Below the pieces are notes generated by a model that saw nothing but the letters and a program-made list of their open reading frames with translations, was not told the origin of the DNA and did not search any database. From positions 2,294,001 to 2,358,000 of the forward strand of contig OZ243944.1 in the NCBI GenBank assembly GCA_965214295.1: 64,000 bases of DNA, in the 5' to 3' direction. Positions 17,507 through 25,772 of this stretch are shown piece by piece. This DNA is from JAJDUF01 sp965214295 (GTDB lineage: Bacteria; Chloroflexota; UBA11872; UBA12225; JAJDUF01). The first letter of the stretch is position 1. Every line of letters begins with the position of its first letter. The translations under genes were made by a program, and so were the position numbers.

Positions 17507-18895
17507 ATGGCAGAGATGACTCGGCGTAAGTACCTCGGTGGCAGCGCAGTGGTGTTGAGCGGCTTGCTCGCAGCCGCGTGCGGTGAGACGGAAGAGACCG
17601 GTGGTGGCGAGACGCAACCGGCGACCCAGTCGCAGCCGGCGGCGCAGACGCAGACCCAGGCTGAACCGGCCAAGAGCATGGGGCCGAAGACCATCGGGTT
17701 CCACACCGACTGGGTCTCGCCCAAGCGCGCCGCATCGATTGACCGCGCCCTGAAGATTTGGGAGCAGATGCATCCCGAGTGGAAGATCCAGGGGCTCTTT
17801 GTGCCCGGCCAAGACGACAACCTCTCGCAGGTCGTCATCTCCATGGCTGCCGGTACCGAAGGCGACATCACGCTGTGGGAGATGTATGCCGTCGAGTTGT
17901 GGGCGTCGCGTGGGGCGTTCCTCGACGTCACCGCCGCCGTCAAGAAGCTCGGCTACAACATCGAGGACCACTACTACGCTCCCTGGACGGCCTTCTATCA
18001 GGGCAAACAGATTGGGATGCCCTTCCAGTGGAATGTCCAGTACTGGCAGTTCAACAAGACGATCTTCGATAACGCCGGCGCGCCGTATCCACCGGAAGAC
18101 TGGACGTGGGAGGACATGCCGGAGATCGCCAAGACGGTGACGGACCAGGAGAAAAATATCTGGGGTGTCAATTTCGGCGATGTGCCCTTCTGGCACACCT
18201 ACCTCCTGTGGGACGCCCCCATGCTCAACGAGGACTTCACGAAGTCCGGATTCGATACCCCCAACGGCCTGGCGATGCTGGAGTGGTATCACGATCTCAT
18301 CTTCAAGCACGGGGTCGCGCCGAAGTACGACGAGTGGCGCGAGACGTTGAGCAAGGAAGGCGGCATTGTCGCCTTTGGTCCCGGCAGTGGTGTGCCCTGG
18401 GGCCGCTACAAGACGACCCTGGAAGATCAGGGCTTCGAGCTTGATATCGCCACGTTGCCGATGCTGGAGCGGACCGGCAAGAAGATCGCCGGTGTGTTCG
18501 ACCAGCCGCACATGGTTCTCAGGGCAGCGGAGCGGCACGATGTGGTGGATGAGGTGACCCACTTCCTGTTCTTCATGGCGGGGGACGAGATGGGGCAAAT
18601 CCTGTCCGAAGAGCTGCCGGGCGGTATCCCGTCCAAGAAGACCATCGTGCATAGCAAGGAGCACTTCCTGCGTCAGCCGCCGGAGAACGTGGACCGGGTG
18701 TTGGAGAGCTTCCAGCACATGGTGTGGAGCTATCCGCCGTTCCCGCACACGCTGCCGTGGATCAACGCGCACCGCTTCCTGGCACGGGAAATGTGGTCGG
18801 GCAAGCTGTCGGTGCGAGAGTTCGCGCAGCAGGCGGATATCGCAGTGGATCAGGCACTGCAGGGGTCGCCCGACGCAGCCTACCGGCGCTCATAG
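17507..18895 (+). CDS. ABC transporter solute-binding lipoprotein (sugar type)
   Basis: A 462-residue family-1 extracellular solute-binding protein. ATG 17507 is chosen because AGGAGG at 17492-17497 is 9 nt away. The N-terminus has a twin-arginine-like TRRKYLGG, a hydrophobic stretch and a lipobox ending at Cys25 (GLLAAAC), then a Gln/Thr-rich linker. The mature domain has the usual WEQMHPEWKIQ, FYQGKQIGMPF and YPPEDWTWEDM blocks of sugar/oligosaccharide binders. No permease or ATPase gene is nearby, so the rest of the transporter is elsewhere. A strong terminator follows. Confidence 0.9.
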   Translation: MAEMTRRKYLGGSAVVLSGLLAAACGETEETGGGETQPATQSQPAAQTQTQAEPAKSMGPKTIGFHTDWVSPKRAASIDRALKIWEQMHPEWKIQGLFVPGQDDNLSQVVISMAAGTEGDITLWEMYAVELWASRGAFLDVTAAVKKLGYNIEDHYYAPWTAFYQGKQIGMPFQWNVQYWQFNKTIFDNAGAPYPPEDWTWEDMPEIAKTVTDQEKNIWGVNFGDVPFWHTYLLWDAPMLNEDFTKSGFDTPNGLAMLEWYHDLIFKHGVAPKYDEWRETLSKEGGIVAFGPGSGVPWGRYKTTLEDQGFELDIATLPMLERTGKKIAGVFDQPHMVLRAAERHDVVDEVTHFLFFMAGDEMGQILSEELPGGIPSKKTIVHSKEHFLRQPPENVDRVLESFQHMVWSYPPFPHTLPWINAHRFLAREMWSGKLSVREFAQQADIAVDQALQGSPDAAYRRS

Positions 18896-18942
18896 CGCAG
18901 CCAAGCCGTGCCGCGGCACGGTATCGCGGCCGAGACAACACT

Positions 18943-18972
18943 ATGGCCCCTCTCCGCCGGGAGAGGGGCCAT
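18943..18972 (+). terminator. intrinsic terminator after the solute-binding protein
   Basis: ATGGCCCCTCTC and GAGAGGGGCCAT form a 12-bp perfect stem with loop CGCCGG, followed by TTGCTTTG. It is 48 bp after the stop. A smaller palindrome (CCGTGCC-GC-GGCACGG) lies just before it at 18906-18921. Confidence 0.8.
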
Positions 18973-19119
18973 TTGCTTTGGGGGAGCGAGCGCCTCACCC
19001 TCCTGACGGACCCAAGCCGCACCACACCTGGCACCATCCGTGCGGCTTGGGCCCGTCACCCGGCTCCCGCTCCATCGCCGAGCGATAGAGAGGATGACGG
19101 GCGGGGGGGGCACGAGCGG

Positions 19120-20136
19120 TCAGAGGCGGCCCTCGACCTCGTGCCGCAGTGCCACGAGGAAGCTGGCGGCGCCGGTAGCAGCACCTTTGTCTGCCGGGTG
19201 GGTGCGTAGCCACTCCTCGGTCAGGAGCTCCAGCTGCTCCGATAGCGCCGGGTTGCTCCGGTGCTCCATGAAGTAGCGCACCACGGCATTGCCACCGTGC
19301 GCCAAGGCGGTTTCGAGGTCGTCAAGCTCGCGGTGCAGCGCCGCGAGAAGCTGCGTGAAGCGAGCGACGCGCTCTTCCGCGACTCGCCGGCCCGCCGCTG
19401 TGGTCATTTTCGGGATGAAGTCGCGTCGTTTCCCTTCGATCCAGGTAGCGACACGATCCGTGAGGTACTCGTGCAGATGCTCGGCCAAGTTGGCCCGCAG
19501 CCATTCCGGGAACGACTCGCCGCGGTCGGCGAACGTCACGTCCTGGCGGCGCATCCCGATCTGAATGTTGCGGTAGAAGGCGGGCAAGCCGATATTGGCA
19601 TCAATGGTGTCGGCGTCGTACAAAGACCGCCCTTCCACGGTCGCGCGCTCGTCGGCCAGCAAGTGCGCCTCGATGGCTGCCCCTACCGCGCCCCGAAACG
19701 CCCCTGGATACCCCCGCTGGGAGAGCAGCCAATCGGCGACACGGGCGCCGGAGACATTGTGAAGCTGTCCGGCCAGGGCCAGCCGGTGGTAGACCTCCGT
19801 CACGACGTTCTCGCGGGCCGGGGACAAGGTTTCGTTCTGCCAGAAGCCGTTCTCGTCCAGCACGCGGTTGCCCTGCGCGTCGGTGATGATCTCGCCGTCA
19901 TACGCCTTGGTGATGTCGTGTAACAGTCCTGCAAAGTCCAGCACGCGGTCGTCGGCGCCTTCCTCCGCACCGATAGTACGCGCCAACGCCCGCACGCGCT
20001 GGACGTGGTCGTAGGTGTAGTTGCGCCAAGAGAAGCCTACCCACTCCTCGTCCCAGAGCGTGTAGGTCTCCCGTACCAGCCCTTCCAGCTCGGACAACAC
20101 CGCGCGATCCTCGCCACCCCTCACCTGCGTAGCCAT
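19120..20136 (-). CDS. HD-domain phosphohydrolase-like protein
   Basis: A 338-residue protein. Its N-terminal half has the HD metal site: His44 in TYDHVQRVRALA and His73-Asp74 in GLLHDITK, with a further AHLLAD histidine downstream. HD proteins hydrolyse nucleotides or phosphate esters. The remainder is helical and includes a long segment (REDLAEHLHEYL-like, then RVATWIEGKR) with no recognisable second domain. ATG 20136 is preferred to GTG 20142 because GGGAG lies just upstream. It is transcribed opposite to the binding-protein gene; substrate unknown. Confidence 0.8.
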   Translation of the reverse strand: MATQVRGGEDRAVLSELEGLVRETYTLWDEEWVGFSWRNYTYDHVQRVRALARTIGAEEGADDRVLDFAGLLHDITKAYDGEIITDAQGNRVLDENGFWQNETLSPARENVVTEVYHRLALAGQLHNVSGARVADWLLSQRGYPGAFRGAVGAAIEAHLLADERATVEGRSLYDADTIDANIGLPAFYRNIQIGMRRQDVTFADRGESFPEWLRANLAEHLHEYLTDRVATWIEGKRRDFIPKMTTAAGRRVAEERVARFTQLLAALHRELDDLETALAHGGNAVVRYFMEHRSNPALSEQLELLTEEWLRTHPADKGAATGAASFLVALRHEVEGRL

Positions 20137-20216
20137 TATCACTCCCTCTCCCCGCCAACACGGGGCTTGCGCTGCGGCACGGCTGGCGCACCGTGCTCCT
20201 GTTATACATCCTCACC

Positions 20217-21725
20217 CTATCCCGCCGCCGTGACGCGGTAGATCGTACCTTGACGATCCACGACGTACACCTCGCCGTCGGCATCCTCGCCGAAAGAGGT
20301 GATCTGGGCGTCGGAGTCGAACAGCAGCGTCCGCACCCACGAGCCGCCGGCCTGCGGCGTCAGTGCCCAGACGAACCCGGTGCAGAAGTCGCCAAAGAGG
20401 TAGTTGCCGACGAGCGCGGGGAGCCGCCGGCCCCGGTAGACATAGCCACCAGTCACCGAGCAGCCTTCCTGACGGCCGTATTCGCTGATCGGCGGTGTCA
20501 ATCCCGCGCGCGGCGGGCCTTGGAACAGTGCCGAGGCCTCGTACACGTTCCAGCCATAGTTCTCGCCACCCTTGCTGCTCGCGGGCTGAAAACTGACCTC
20601 TTCCCAGGCATTCTGGCCGACGTCGGCGATGTACAGGTCGCCGGTCAGGCGGTCGAACGAGAAGCGCCAGGGGTTACGCAATCCATAGGCCCAAATCTCC
20701 GGGCGGCGGTCCGGCTGCCCGACAAAGGGATTGTCGGGCGGGACGACGTAGGGAGCGCCGCGGCGCACGTCAACGCGCAGGATGGTACCGAGGAGGGTGC
20801 GCGGGTCCTGTCCATGGCCCTGGGGATCGCCGCCGGACCCGCCATCGCCGAGGCCGATATAGAGGTAGCCGTCAGGCCCGAACAGCACTACCCCGCCGTT
20901 GTGGTTGGAGTAGGGTTGCTCCACCCGGAGGATGATCTCCTCGCTGTTGGGATCGGCCACAGCGGGATTCTGTGGCGCGAGCCGATAGCGCGCGACGACC
21001 GTAGCGCCACGGAAGTCGGTGTAGTAGACGTAGAAGGTGCCGTTGGTGGCAAAGTCGGGGTCAAAGGCCATGCTCAACAGCCCCTGCTCGTTGGCGCGGG
21101 CGTTCACCCGGTCGCGGATGTCCAGGAACGGCGGCTCCTGGCGCTGCCCATCACGCACGATAACGATAGTCCCGTCCTGCTCTACGACAAAGAGCCGGCC
21201 ATCGGTATCGTCCGGCGCCGCGATGAGATAGAGCGGTCGTCGGAACCCCGCCGCGACCGCAGCCAGCCCGTACTGGCCGGGCGCCGGGCGCACCGGCCGG
21301 GTGAGGGTAGGAATCGGCTCAGGTGTAGCCGTCAGCGGCGGCACGGTCGCAGTCGGCGCCGGCCGCGTTGGCGTGGGTGGTGGGACCGTCGGTGTCGGTG
21401 GAGAGGGACTTGGCGCCGGCGGTACCGTCGCGGTCGCCGGTCGTACCGTGGGCGAGGGCGGGAGAGCGGTGGCTGTCGGCGGCACGGCGGTCAGCGTGGG
21501 CGGTACAACGGTCGGAGGCACCGGTGTTGCTGGCGGCGCCGTCGGCGAGGGTAGCGGGAGCAGCGGCCCGGCCGGTTTGACTACGTGATCGGGCGTAGCG
21601 AGCGCCCCGCTCTGTGGCCCGAATGGTCCGACGGTGCAGGCGCCGCAGACCGCCACCACCAGCACCGGCAGCAGCGCGCTGCGAAGCCAAGACCGGCACA
21701 GCGTCGCCACGCTCGTCACGCTCAT
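20217..21725 (-). CDS. PQQ/glucose-sorbosone dehydrogenase-like lipoprotein
   Basis: A 502-residue secreted protein. From ATG 21725 there is a signal peptide ending in a lipobox with Cys30 (VAVCGAC), then about 110 residues of a Pro/Thr/Ala-rich linker, then a six-bladed beta-propeller of the GSDH family (PF07995). Blade motifs include GRLFVVEQDGTI, QGLLSMAFDPDF, YSNHNGG, LYIGLGDGGSGGDP and AYGLRNPWRFSFD. Family members use PQQ with calcium to oxidise sugars; whether this one binds PQQ cannot be told. An earlier in-frame start (21848) would put 41 non-signal residues in front, so it is rejected. Confidence 0.88.
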   Translation of the reverse strand: MSVTSVATLCRSWLRSALLPVLVVAVCGACTVGPFGPQSGALATPDHVVKPAGPLLPLPSPTAPPATPVPPTVVPPTLTAVPPTATALPPSPTVRPATATVPPAPSPSPPTPTVPPPTPTRPAPTATVPPLTATPEPIPTLTRPVRPAPGQYGLAAVAAGFRRPLYLIAAPDDTDGRLFVVEQDGTIVIVRDGQRQEPPFLDIRDRVNARANEQGLLSMAFDPDFATNGTFYVYYTDFRGATVVARYRLAPQNPAVADPNSEEIILRVEQPYSNHNGGVVLFGPDGYLYIGLGDGGSGGDPQGHGQDPRTLLGTILRVDVRRGAPYVVPPDNPFVGQPDRRPEIWAYGLRNPWRFSFDRLTGDLYIADVGQNAWEEVSFQPASSKGGENYGWNVYEASALFQGPPRAGLTPPISEYGRQEGCSVTGGYVYRGRRLPALVGNYLFGDFCTGFVWALTPQAGGSWVRTLLFDSDAQITSFGEDADGEVYVVDRQGTIYRVTAAG

Positions 21726-21911
21726 CGCAGGGCATCCTAGCAGAGAGATGTGCCGGCAGCATACAGTCCTCACCCCCCAGCCGGCCTCCTTGTCAGCATC
21801 AGGATTCGCAAGATGAGAGGATTGACAGGATTGGTCCGGCGCCGGCATGACGGGGAGGACCGCAACCGGAGATGGGCCATGCGCTGGCCCGACGCACAGG
21901 CGCCGGATCGA

Positions 21912-22260
21912 CTAGGAACGTAGCTGCGCCATGATCTGCTCCAGGTAACCCAACTCGGCACGTACTCGCGGCTCTGTCAGCCGGAGCCTTCCGTGCATGA
22001 CCTGATTTCTCCGTGCGCGCAGGTGGTTCAGATGACGCCACTGCCTGCGCTGCGCCAGTGTCCCCCAAGGCAGCCTCAATCGCTGCGTCCAGATGTGCTC
22101 GGATGACTTCCGGGCCACCTCCACCGTAGAGGTTGTCCGCGCCTTGCAAGATATCGCCCTGGATGTTGGCCGGGTCCGTGACCAAGGTGCCTATGGTGCC
22201 AGCAACCGGGTCAAAGCGGAAGACGCGGCCATCGCTGTGCCGGATGAACCGAAACTCCAT
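21912..22260 (-). pseudogene. frameshifted small gene with HEPN-like RNxxxH motif
   Basis: The minus strand reads a plausible protein from ATG 22260 (MEFRFIRHSDGRVFRFDP... IRAHLDAAIEAALGDTG). A different frame then takes over with WRHLNHLRARRNQVMHGRLR and ends at a TAG at 21912. Each half looks coding only in its own frame, and a one-nucleotide shift near 22050 joins them. RNQVMH fits the R-x4-H ribonuclease motif of HEPN proteins. It could instead be two unrelated short frames. Confidence 0.4.
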
Positions 22261-22405
22261 CTGCTCCAGCCTCTTGTCCCAATCGCCACCTAACGACGTT
22301 ATCTTAGCGGACGGGAAGCAACACCTCTCACTTGGCCTAGCACCTCACCCCTGGCCCCGGCTCGGTCTTGCCGCTGTCGCGCCCACTGGGTAGGGTAGCC
22401 GGGTG

Positions 22406-23734
22406 ATGAACGCAATAGCTACGCTCGCGCAGCCCGCCAAACCGCCGTTCGTGCTGCCGGCCGCGCCGCGGCTGCCATCGGCGCAAGCACAGCGCCTCGT
22501 CGCCGACTGGCACCGCGGCGCCGCTCTGATCGAGACTGACCTACCGGCGTATCTGCGGAGTGCCTATCGACTCGACATAACCGGTCGGTACGCCGGGCGC
22601 TCTACGCGCAGTCCCGTCGGGAAAGCCTCCGGGCAGCTCTCCCTCAACCGGCGCCAAGTCGCGGCCGACGCGGCTGCCGGCTTAGGCTTTGTCGTGCTGA
22701 AAACGGTGATCGCGCAAGACGCGGGCGGTGAGCAGACGATGGCCGCCTGGGCGGTGCCGGAAACGCACATGACCGTCGAGCCGATTGCCGGCCGGCGCGT
22801 CGCCCGCCTCGGCTGGAACGTTACCTGGAAGGGACGCGGCTGGTCGGAGCCTTTCGCGGCGTACCTGGAGCTGGTGCAGGAGGCCATCCAGGTGGGGGAC
22901 GGCGCCGGGATGGTGGTCGCGCCCTCGTGCAAGTACCATCTGCCTGGGCCGGCCGAGTCCGGGTACCGGACGGCGGAGTATGGCTACACGACACGCGCGC
23001 TGGCCACGGCCTGGCGCACTGCGGGCGCGGCCGGGCCGCTGATCGTGGAAAAGGACTTCAGCCCGACGCTCGCCGGCTCCGACCTGGCGAGCCAGCAGGC
23101 TCAAACGCTCGACTGGCTGCGCGTGGTGCCCCAACTGGTCAAGGAAGCATTGCCGACCGACGTGACCGTGGGGATGAAGGTGATGAACACCCTCTTCGAC
23201 GACGACTTCCAGGTGTCCATGTTACGGGAGCTGGCCGTGGCGGCGCCACCGCAGCGCGCCGATTATATCACCTACGCCAACCGACTCTTCGATCCGCGAC
23301 GCCGCGTTGGCGATACCGTCGGCGCGGCCTACGGGGGGCCGGACTTGAGCCACCGCAACCTCGCCGTCCTCGACACGGCCCGCCGGTTGGCGCGCGCCGA
23401 GGGCTGGCTCGACACCATGCCGGAGCTGTCCGGCACCGGCGACGTCTCGTCCGGGCGCGTCGCGGTGGAGTATGGGCTACGCGGCGCGACGAGCGTACAG
23501 TGCCATACGCTCTTTCAGCTTCCCGCTGCCTATTACGGAGCACCGGTGGCTGGGCAGCCGGCCAGCAAATCCGCCAAGGCGCTGCACCTACTCTACTTTC
23601 ACCCCGTCGAGGGCTTGGTGCCATGGCTGCTGCACTGGCGCCACCACGCCGGCTTGCGCGCTGCCGACAGTCTCACCCGCTGGCGCGACCTCGCTACCGT
23701 CGGCGCCAGTGCAGCATCATCGGCCGGGGTATAG
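22406..23734 (+). CDS. dihydroorotate dehydrogenase-like TIM-barrel protein
   Basis: A 442-residue protein from ATG 22406. The pattern SPVGKASGQLSLN, then GLGFVVLKTVIAQDAGG, resembles the start of the flavin TIM barrel of dihydroorotate dehydrogenases. VTVGMKVMN, DYITYANRLF and GDVSSGRVAVEYGLRGATSV look like later phosphate- and flavin-site strands. It is longer than standard PyrD and has no recognisable catalytic Cys or Ser loop, so the substrate is open. No pyrimidine gene is nearby. Repeats follow. Confidence 0.55.
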   Translation: MNAIATLAQPAKPPFVLPAAPRLPSAQAQRLVADWHRGAALIETDLPAYLRSAYRLDITGRYAGRSTRSPVGKASGQLSLNRRQVAADAAAGLGFVVLKTVIAQDAGGEQTMAAWAVPETHMTVEPIAGRRVARLGWNVTWKGRGWSEPFAAYLELVQEAIQVGDGAGMVVAPSCKYHLPGPAESGYRTAEYGYTTRALATAWRTAGAAGPLIVEKDFSPTLAGSDLASQQAQTLDWLRVVPQLVKEALPTDVTVGMKVMNTLFDDDFQVSMLRELAVAAPPQRADYITYANRLFDPRRRVGDTVGAAYGGPDLSHRNLAVLDTARRLARAEGWLDTMPELSGTGDVSSGRVAVEYGLRGATSVQCHTLFQLPAAYYGAPVAGQPASKSAKALHLLYFHPVEGLVPWLLHWRHHAGLRAADSLTRWRDLATVGASAASSAGV

Positions 23735-23744
23735 CTCTGTGCCG

Positions 23745-23811
23745 GTCATTCTCGCGAAAGCGGGGATTTACTTCCCTCGCCCAACCGGACTCCGGCTTTC
23801 GCCGGAGTGAC
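23745..23811. repeat. GTCATTC/GGAGTGAC inverted repeat pair
   Basis: Outer arms GTCATTCTCGCG... and ...CCGGAGTGAC enclose two mini-hairpins (CTCGCGAAAGCGGGG and TCCGGCTTTCGCCGGA). It matches the 6417-6500 element in organisation and abuts a REP-like palindrome. Confidence 0.7.
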
Positions 23812-23835
23812 GGGCGCAGCATGCTGCGCCCCTAC
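23812..23835. repeat. REP-like palindrome variant
   Basis: GGGCGCAGCATGCTGCGCCC followed by CTAC. The left GTAG is replaced by the end of the neighbouring repeat. The arm bases differ from other copies but still pair. Confidence 0.65.
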
Positions 23836-24012
23836 ACCGCGACCCGTACCGACCCCGGTCAGAGCTGAGGCCCCTCCAAGGCGTCGCTGTGCCGACCGGG
23901 TATGCGCTAGAATGTCTTGAGCGCTGCAGAGCGCCAGAGTAGGGCAAGGGACTGCTCCCCCATGGCGCTCAGTGATGAAAGCGGGTAGGCTACAACGAAA
24001 GGAAGCCCGGAA

Positions 24013-24810
24013 ATGACGACGGTCACTGCTCCTTCAATTGGTCCCCAGGTGGGACAACGGGCGCCGGATTGGACGCTCCCGCGCACGGATGGCGGTACGC
24101 TGCGTTTGCGGAGTCTCGCGGGCAAGCCGGTGCTGCTGTTCTTTTGGGCCTCCTGGTGAGGATGCCGCGCCCAGCTGCCCGGGTGGCAGCAGTTCTACGC
24201 GCAGCAGCGCGACGCGCTCGATGACCGCTTCGAGCTGGTCAGCGTGGCGATGGACGCTGGCGGGGTGGAGGCCGCGCGGCCGTGGGTGGAGCAAGCCGGC
24301 GCCACGTTTCCAACGGTCGTGGATGCCGAGAACCGGCTGGCGCTGGCCTACGACTTCCGCGCCGTTCCCAATGGCATCTGCCTCGACGCCGACCGGATCG
24401 TCCGCTTCCGCAAGCTCGGCGGCTTTAGCTGCGAGCACGACGACGACCGCGCCGTTGTCGCCCATCTCCTCCATGGCGAGGCGCTCCCGGCGGATACGGA
24501 GCGCGCGGTTGATCCTACCGACGAAACCACGGCGCTGCGGCGCGAGCTGATCGAGACGGCCTGGCAGCTTGGCTTGGAGCTGCGGAGTCGCGGTGCTATT
24601 GAGGAGGCCGCGGCGGCCTGGGGTCGGGCACTGCGCTACGACCCGGACAACTTCGTGATCCGCAAGCAAATCTGGGCACTGCTCCACCCGGAGCGGTTTG
24701 GCGAGCGGATTGACTATGCGTGGCAGCAAGAGCAGTTGGCCCGCGAGCGCGCCGCCGAGGCCGCCGAGTGCGGGCCAGCCGGCTGCGCGCTACCCCCCAC
24801 CTCGGCATAG
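24013..24810 (+). CDS. candidate selenocysteine-containing thioredoxin-like (TlpA/redoxin) protein with TPR tail
   Basis: Read through one in-frame TGA (24157-24159) this is a 265-residue protein. It runs from ATG 24013, with AGGAAG upstream, to TAG 24810. The N-terminus (GQRAPDWTLPRTDGGTLRLR) and VLLFFWASW are classic redoxin; the TGA then takes the position of the first redox Cys, giving W-Sec49-G-Cys51-R instead of W-C-x-x-C. VPNG at 118-121 supplies the cis-Pro. Residues of about 170-225 form a TPR-like helical segment, and the tail has CGPAGC (253-258). A hairpin 20 nt after the TGA fits bacterial SECIS. The alternative is a Cys-codon nonsense mutation in a pseudogene. No sel genes are in the window. 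Confidence 0.65.
24174..24190 (+). promoter_or_regulatory. putative bacterial SECIS hairpin
   Basis: GCTGCC-CGGGT-GGCAGC: a perfect 6-bp stem with a 5-nt apical loop starting C-G, separated by 20 nt from the TGA at 24157-24159. Bacterial SECIS elements lie within the coding sequence shortly after the UGA, with a G among the first two loop bases. This one fits, but such short GC hairpins are not rare in this genome. Confidence 0.5.
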
Positions 24811-24877
24811 CCCTCCCAGTATAATTATCTAGCGTAGCCTCCGGCCCCGGTACCGAATACGCAATTGGCACGGACGC

Positions 24878-25294
24878 ATGAATCGGTCCGATCTTCAGCA
24901 ACTAGCAGAGCTGCGGATTGCAGAGGCGAAGGTGCTGCTCGAAAACAACTGTTGGGCAGGAGCATACTACCTCGCGGGTTATGCGGTGGAGTGCGCCCTC
25001 AAGGCATGTATAGCAAAGGCTACGCAGCAGTACGATTTTCCAGATAGGGGGAGAGTGAACTCAAGCCATACACACAATCTTTCTACTCTTGCCAGGATAG
25101 CGGGATTGGAGGAAAAGTTCCGAGAACGTGCTTTACTGGAAGAGTCCTTCAATATAAACTGGAAGGCCGTGAGGGATTGGTCCGAGGAAGTCCGCTACCG
25201 GCCGAATGTCCCAGAGCACCGGGCAGTGACGTTGTACGATGCTATCGTAGACGCAGAGTACGGAGTGTTGCCATGTATCAAGAAGTGGTGGTGA
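24878..25294 (+). CDS. HEPN-domain protein
   Basis: A 138-residue helical protein. ELRIAEAKVLLENNCWAGAY, followed by YLAGYAVECALKACIAKAT, is the classic HEPN amphipathic pattern (PF05168-like). A SHTHNLSTLARIAGLE segment corresponds to the family's H-x-L helix. The gene overlaps the next (start 25273), as in the HEPN pair at 13080-13768. There is no standard Rx4-6H catalytic motif. It probably forms part of a two-gene toxin-antitoxin or nucleic-acid-sensing module; that role is inferred. Confidence 0.75.
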   Translation: MNRSDLQQLAELRIAEAKVLLENNCWAGAYYLAGYAVECALKACIAKATQQYDFPDRGRVNSSHTHNLSTLARIAGLEEKFRERALLEESFNINWKAVRDWSEEVRYRPNVPEHRAVTLYDAIVDAEYGVLPCIKKWW

Positions 25295-25692
25295 AGGTGG
25301 TGGTGAAAGAGGCGCTGACGCCGCAGATGATCGCTGCCGGCGCCGAGCTAACGAGACGGCTCGATGACGTTGGGTTCGATCTCGTCGCCTCATTCTGGCT
25401 CTACACGTCGGAGTCAAACGAATGGCTTCTTGTTCTCGCCTCTCCCTACGTGACCGCAGCAGGCCCACTGAAGGCATATACCCGTATTCAGGAGGTGCTG
25501 CGTAACGGATCTGCGGACTCGAATCAGTCGCTCAACTTGCAAGACACCACCGTCCGCGAGGACAATGATCCGCTGATCGTTGCATTGCGAGCCGGCATCA
25601 AGACCCGGAAGAAGATAGACGGGAAGCGATACACCGAGACCGTCATCAATGGCCAGTTCATCGAGGACGCCTACGTCTACCGCATGTCGTGA
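25273..25692 (+). CDS. HEPN-partner protein, unknown family
   Basis: A 139-residue protein from ATG 25273, 22 bp inside the HEPN gene. The sequence has LTPQMIAAGAELTRRLDDVG, then FDLVASFWLYTSESNEWLLV and LASPYVTAAGPLKAYTRIQE. This helix, two-strand, helix layout is common in uncharacterised genes next to HEPN ORFs. The second half is basic (KTRKKIDGKRYTETVI) and could contact nucleic acid. It is not a nucleotidyltransferase of the MNT type. Function unknown. Confidence 0.62.
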   Translation: MYQEVVVKVVVKEALTPQMIAAGAELTRRLDDVGFDLVASFWLYTSESNEWLLVLASPYVTAAGPLKAYTRIQEVLRNGSADSNQSLNLQDTTVREDNDPLIVALRAGIKTRKKIDGKRYTETVINGQFIEDAYVYRMS

Positions 25693-25772
25693 TACTCCGG
25701 CTTTGCATTGCGGGTATGCGCGTGGTGAGCTATCGGTATCCTGTACAAACTCTGGTATAGGGAAAGAAGCAT

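Noticed and set aside
17453..18772. 439-codon open frame opposite the sugar-binding protein
   Set aside because: Same shadow effect; the sense strand has a lipobox, a family pattern and a good ribosome site.
20193..21554. 453-codon frame opposite the glucose/sorbosone dehydrogenase-like gene
   Set aside because: The sense-strand propeller motifs are clear; the antisense frame ends in low-complexity Gly/Arg-rich text from the Pro/Thr linker.
24244..24810. Independent gene starting at GTG 24244
   Set aside because: This start lies in the middle of the redoxin fold with no ribosome site, while the upstream frame encodes the missing N-terminal strands, interrupted only by one TGA.
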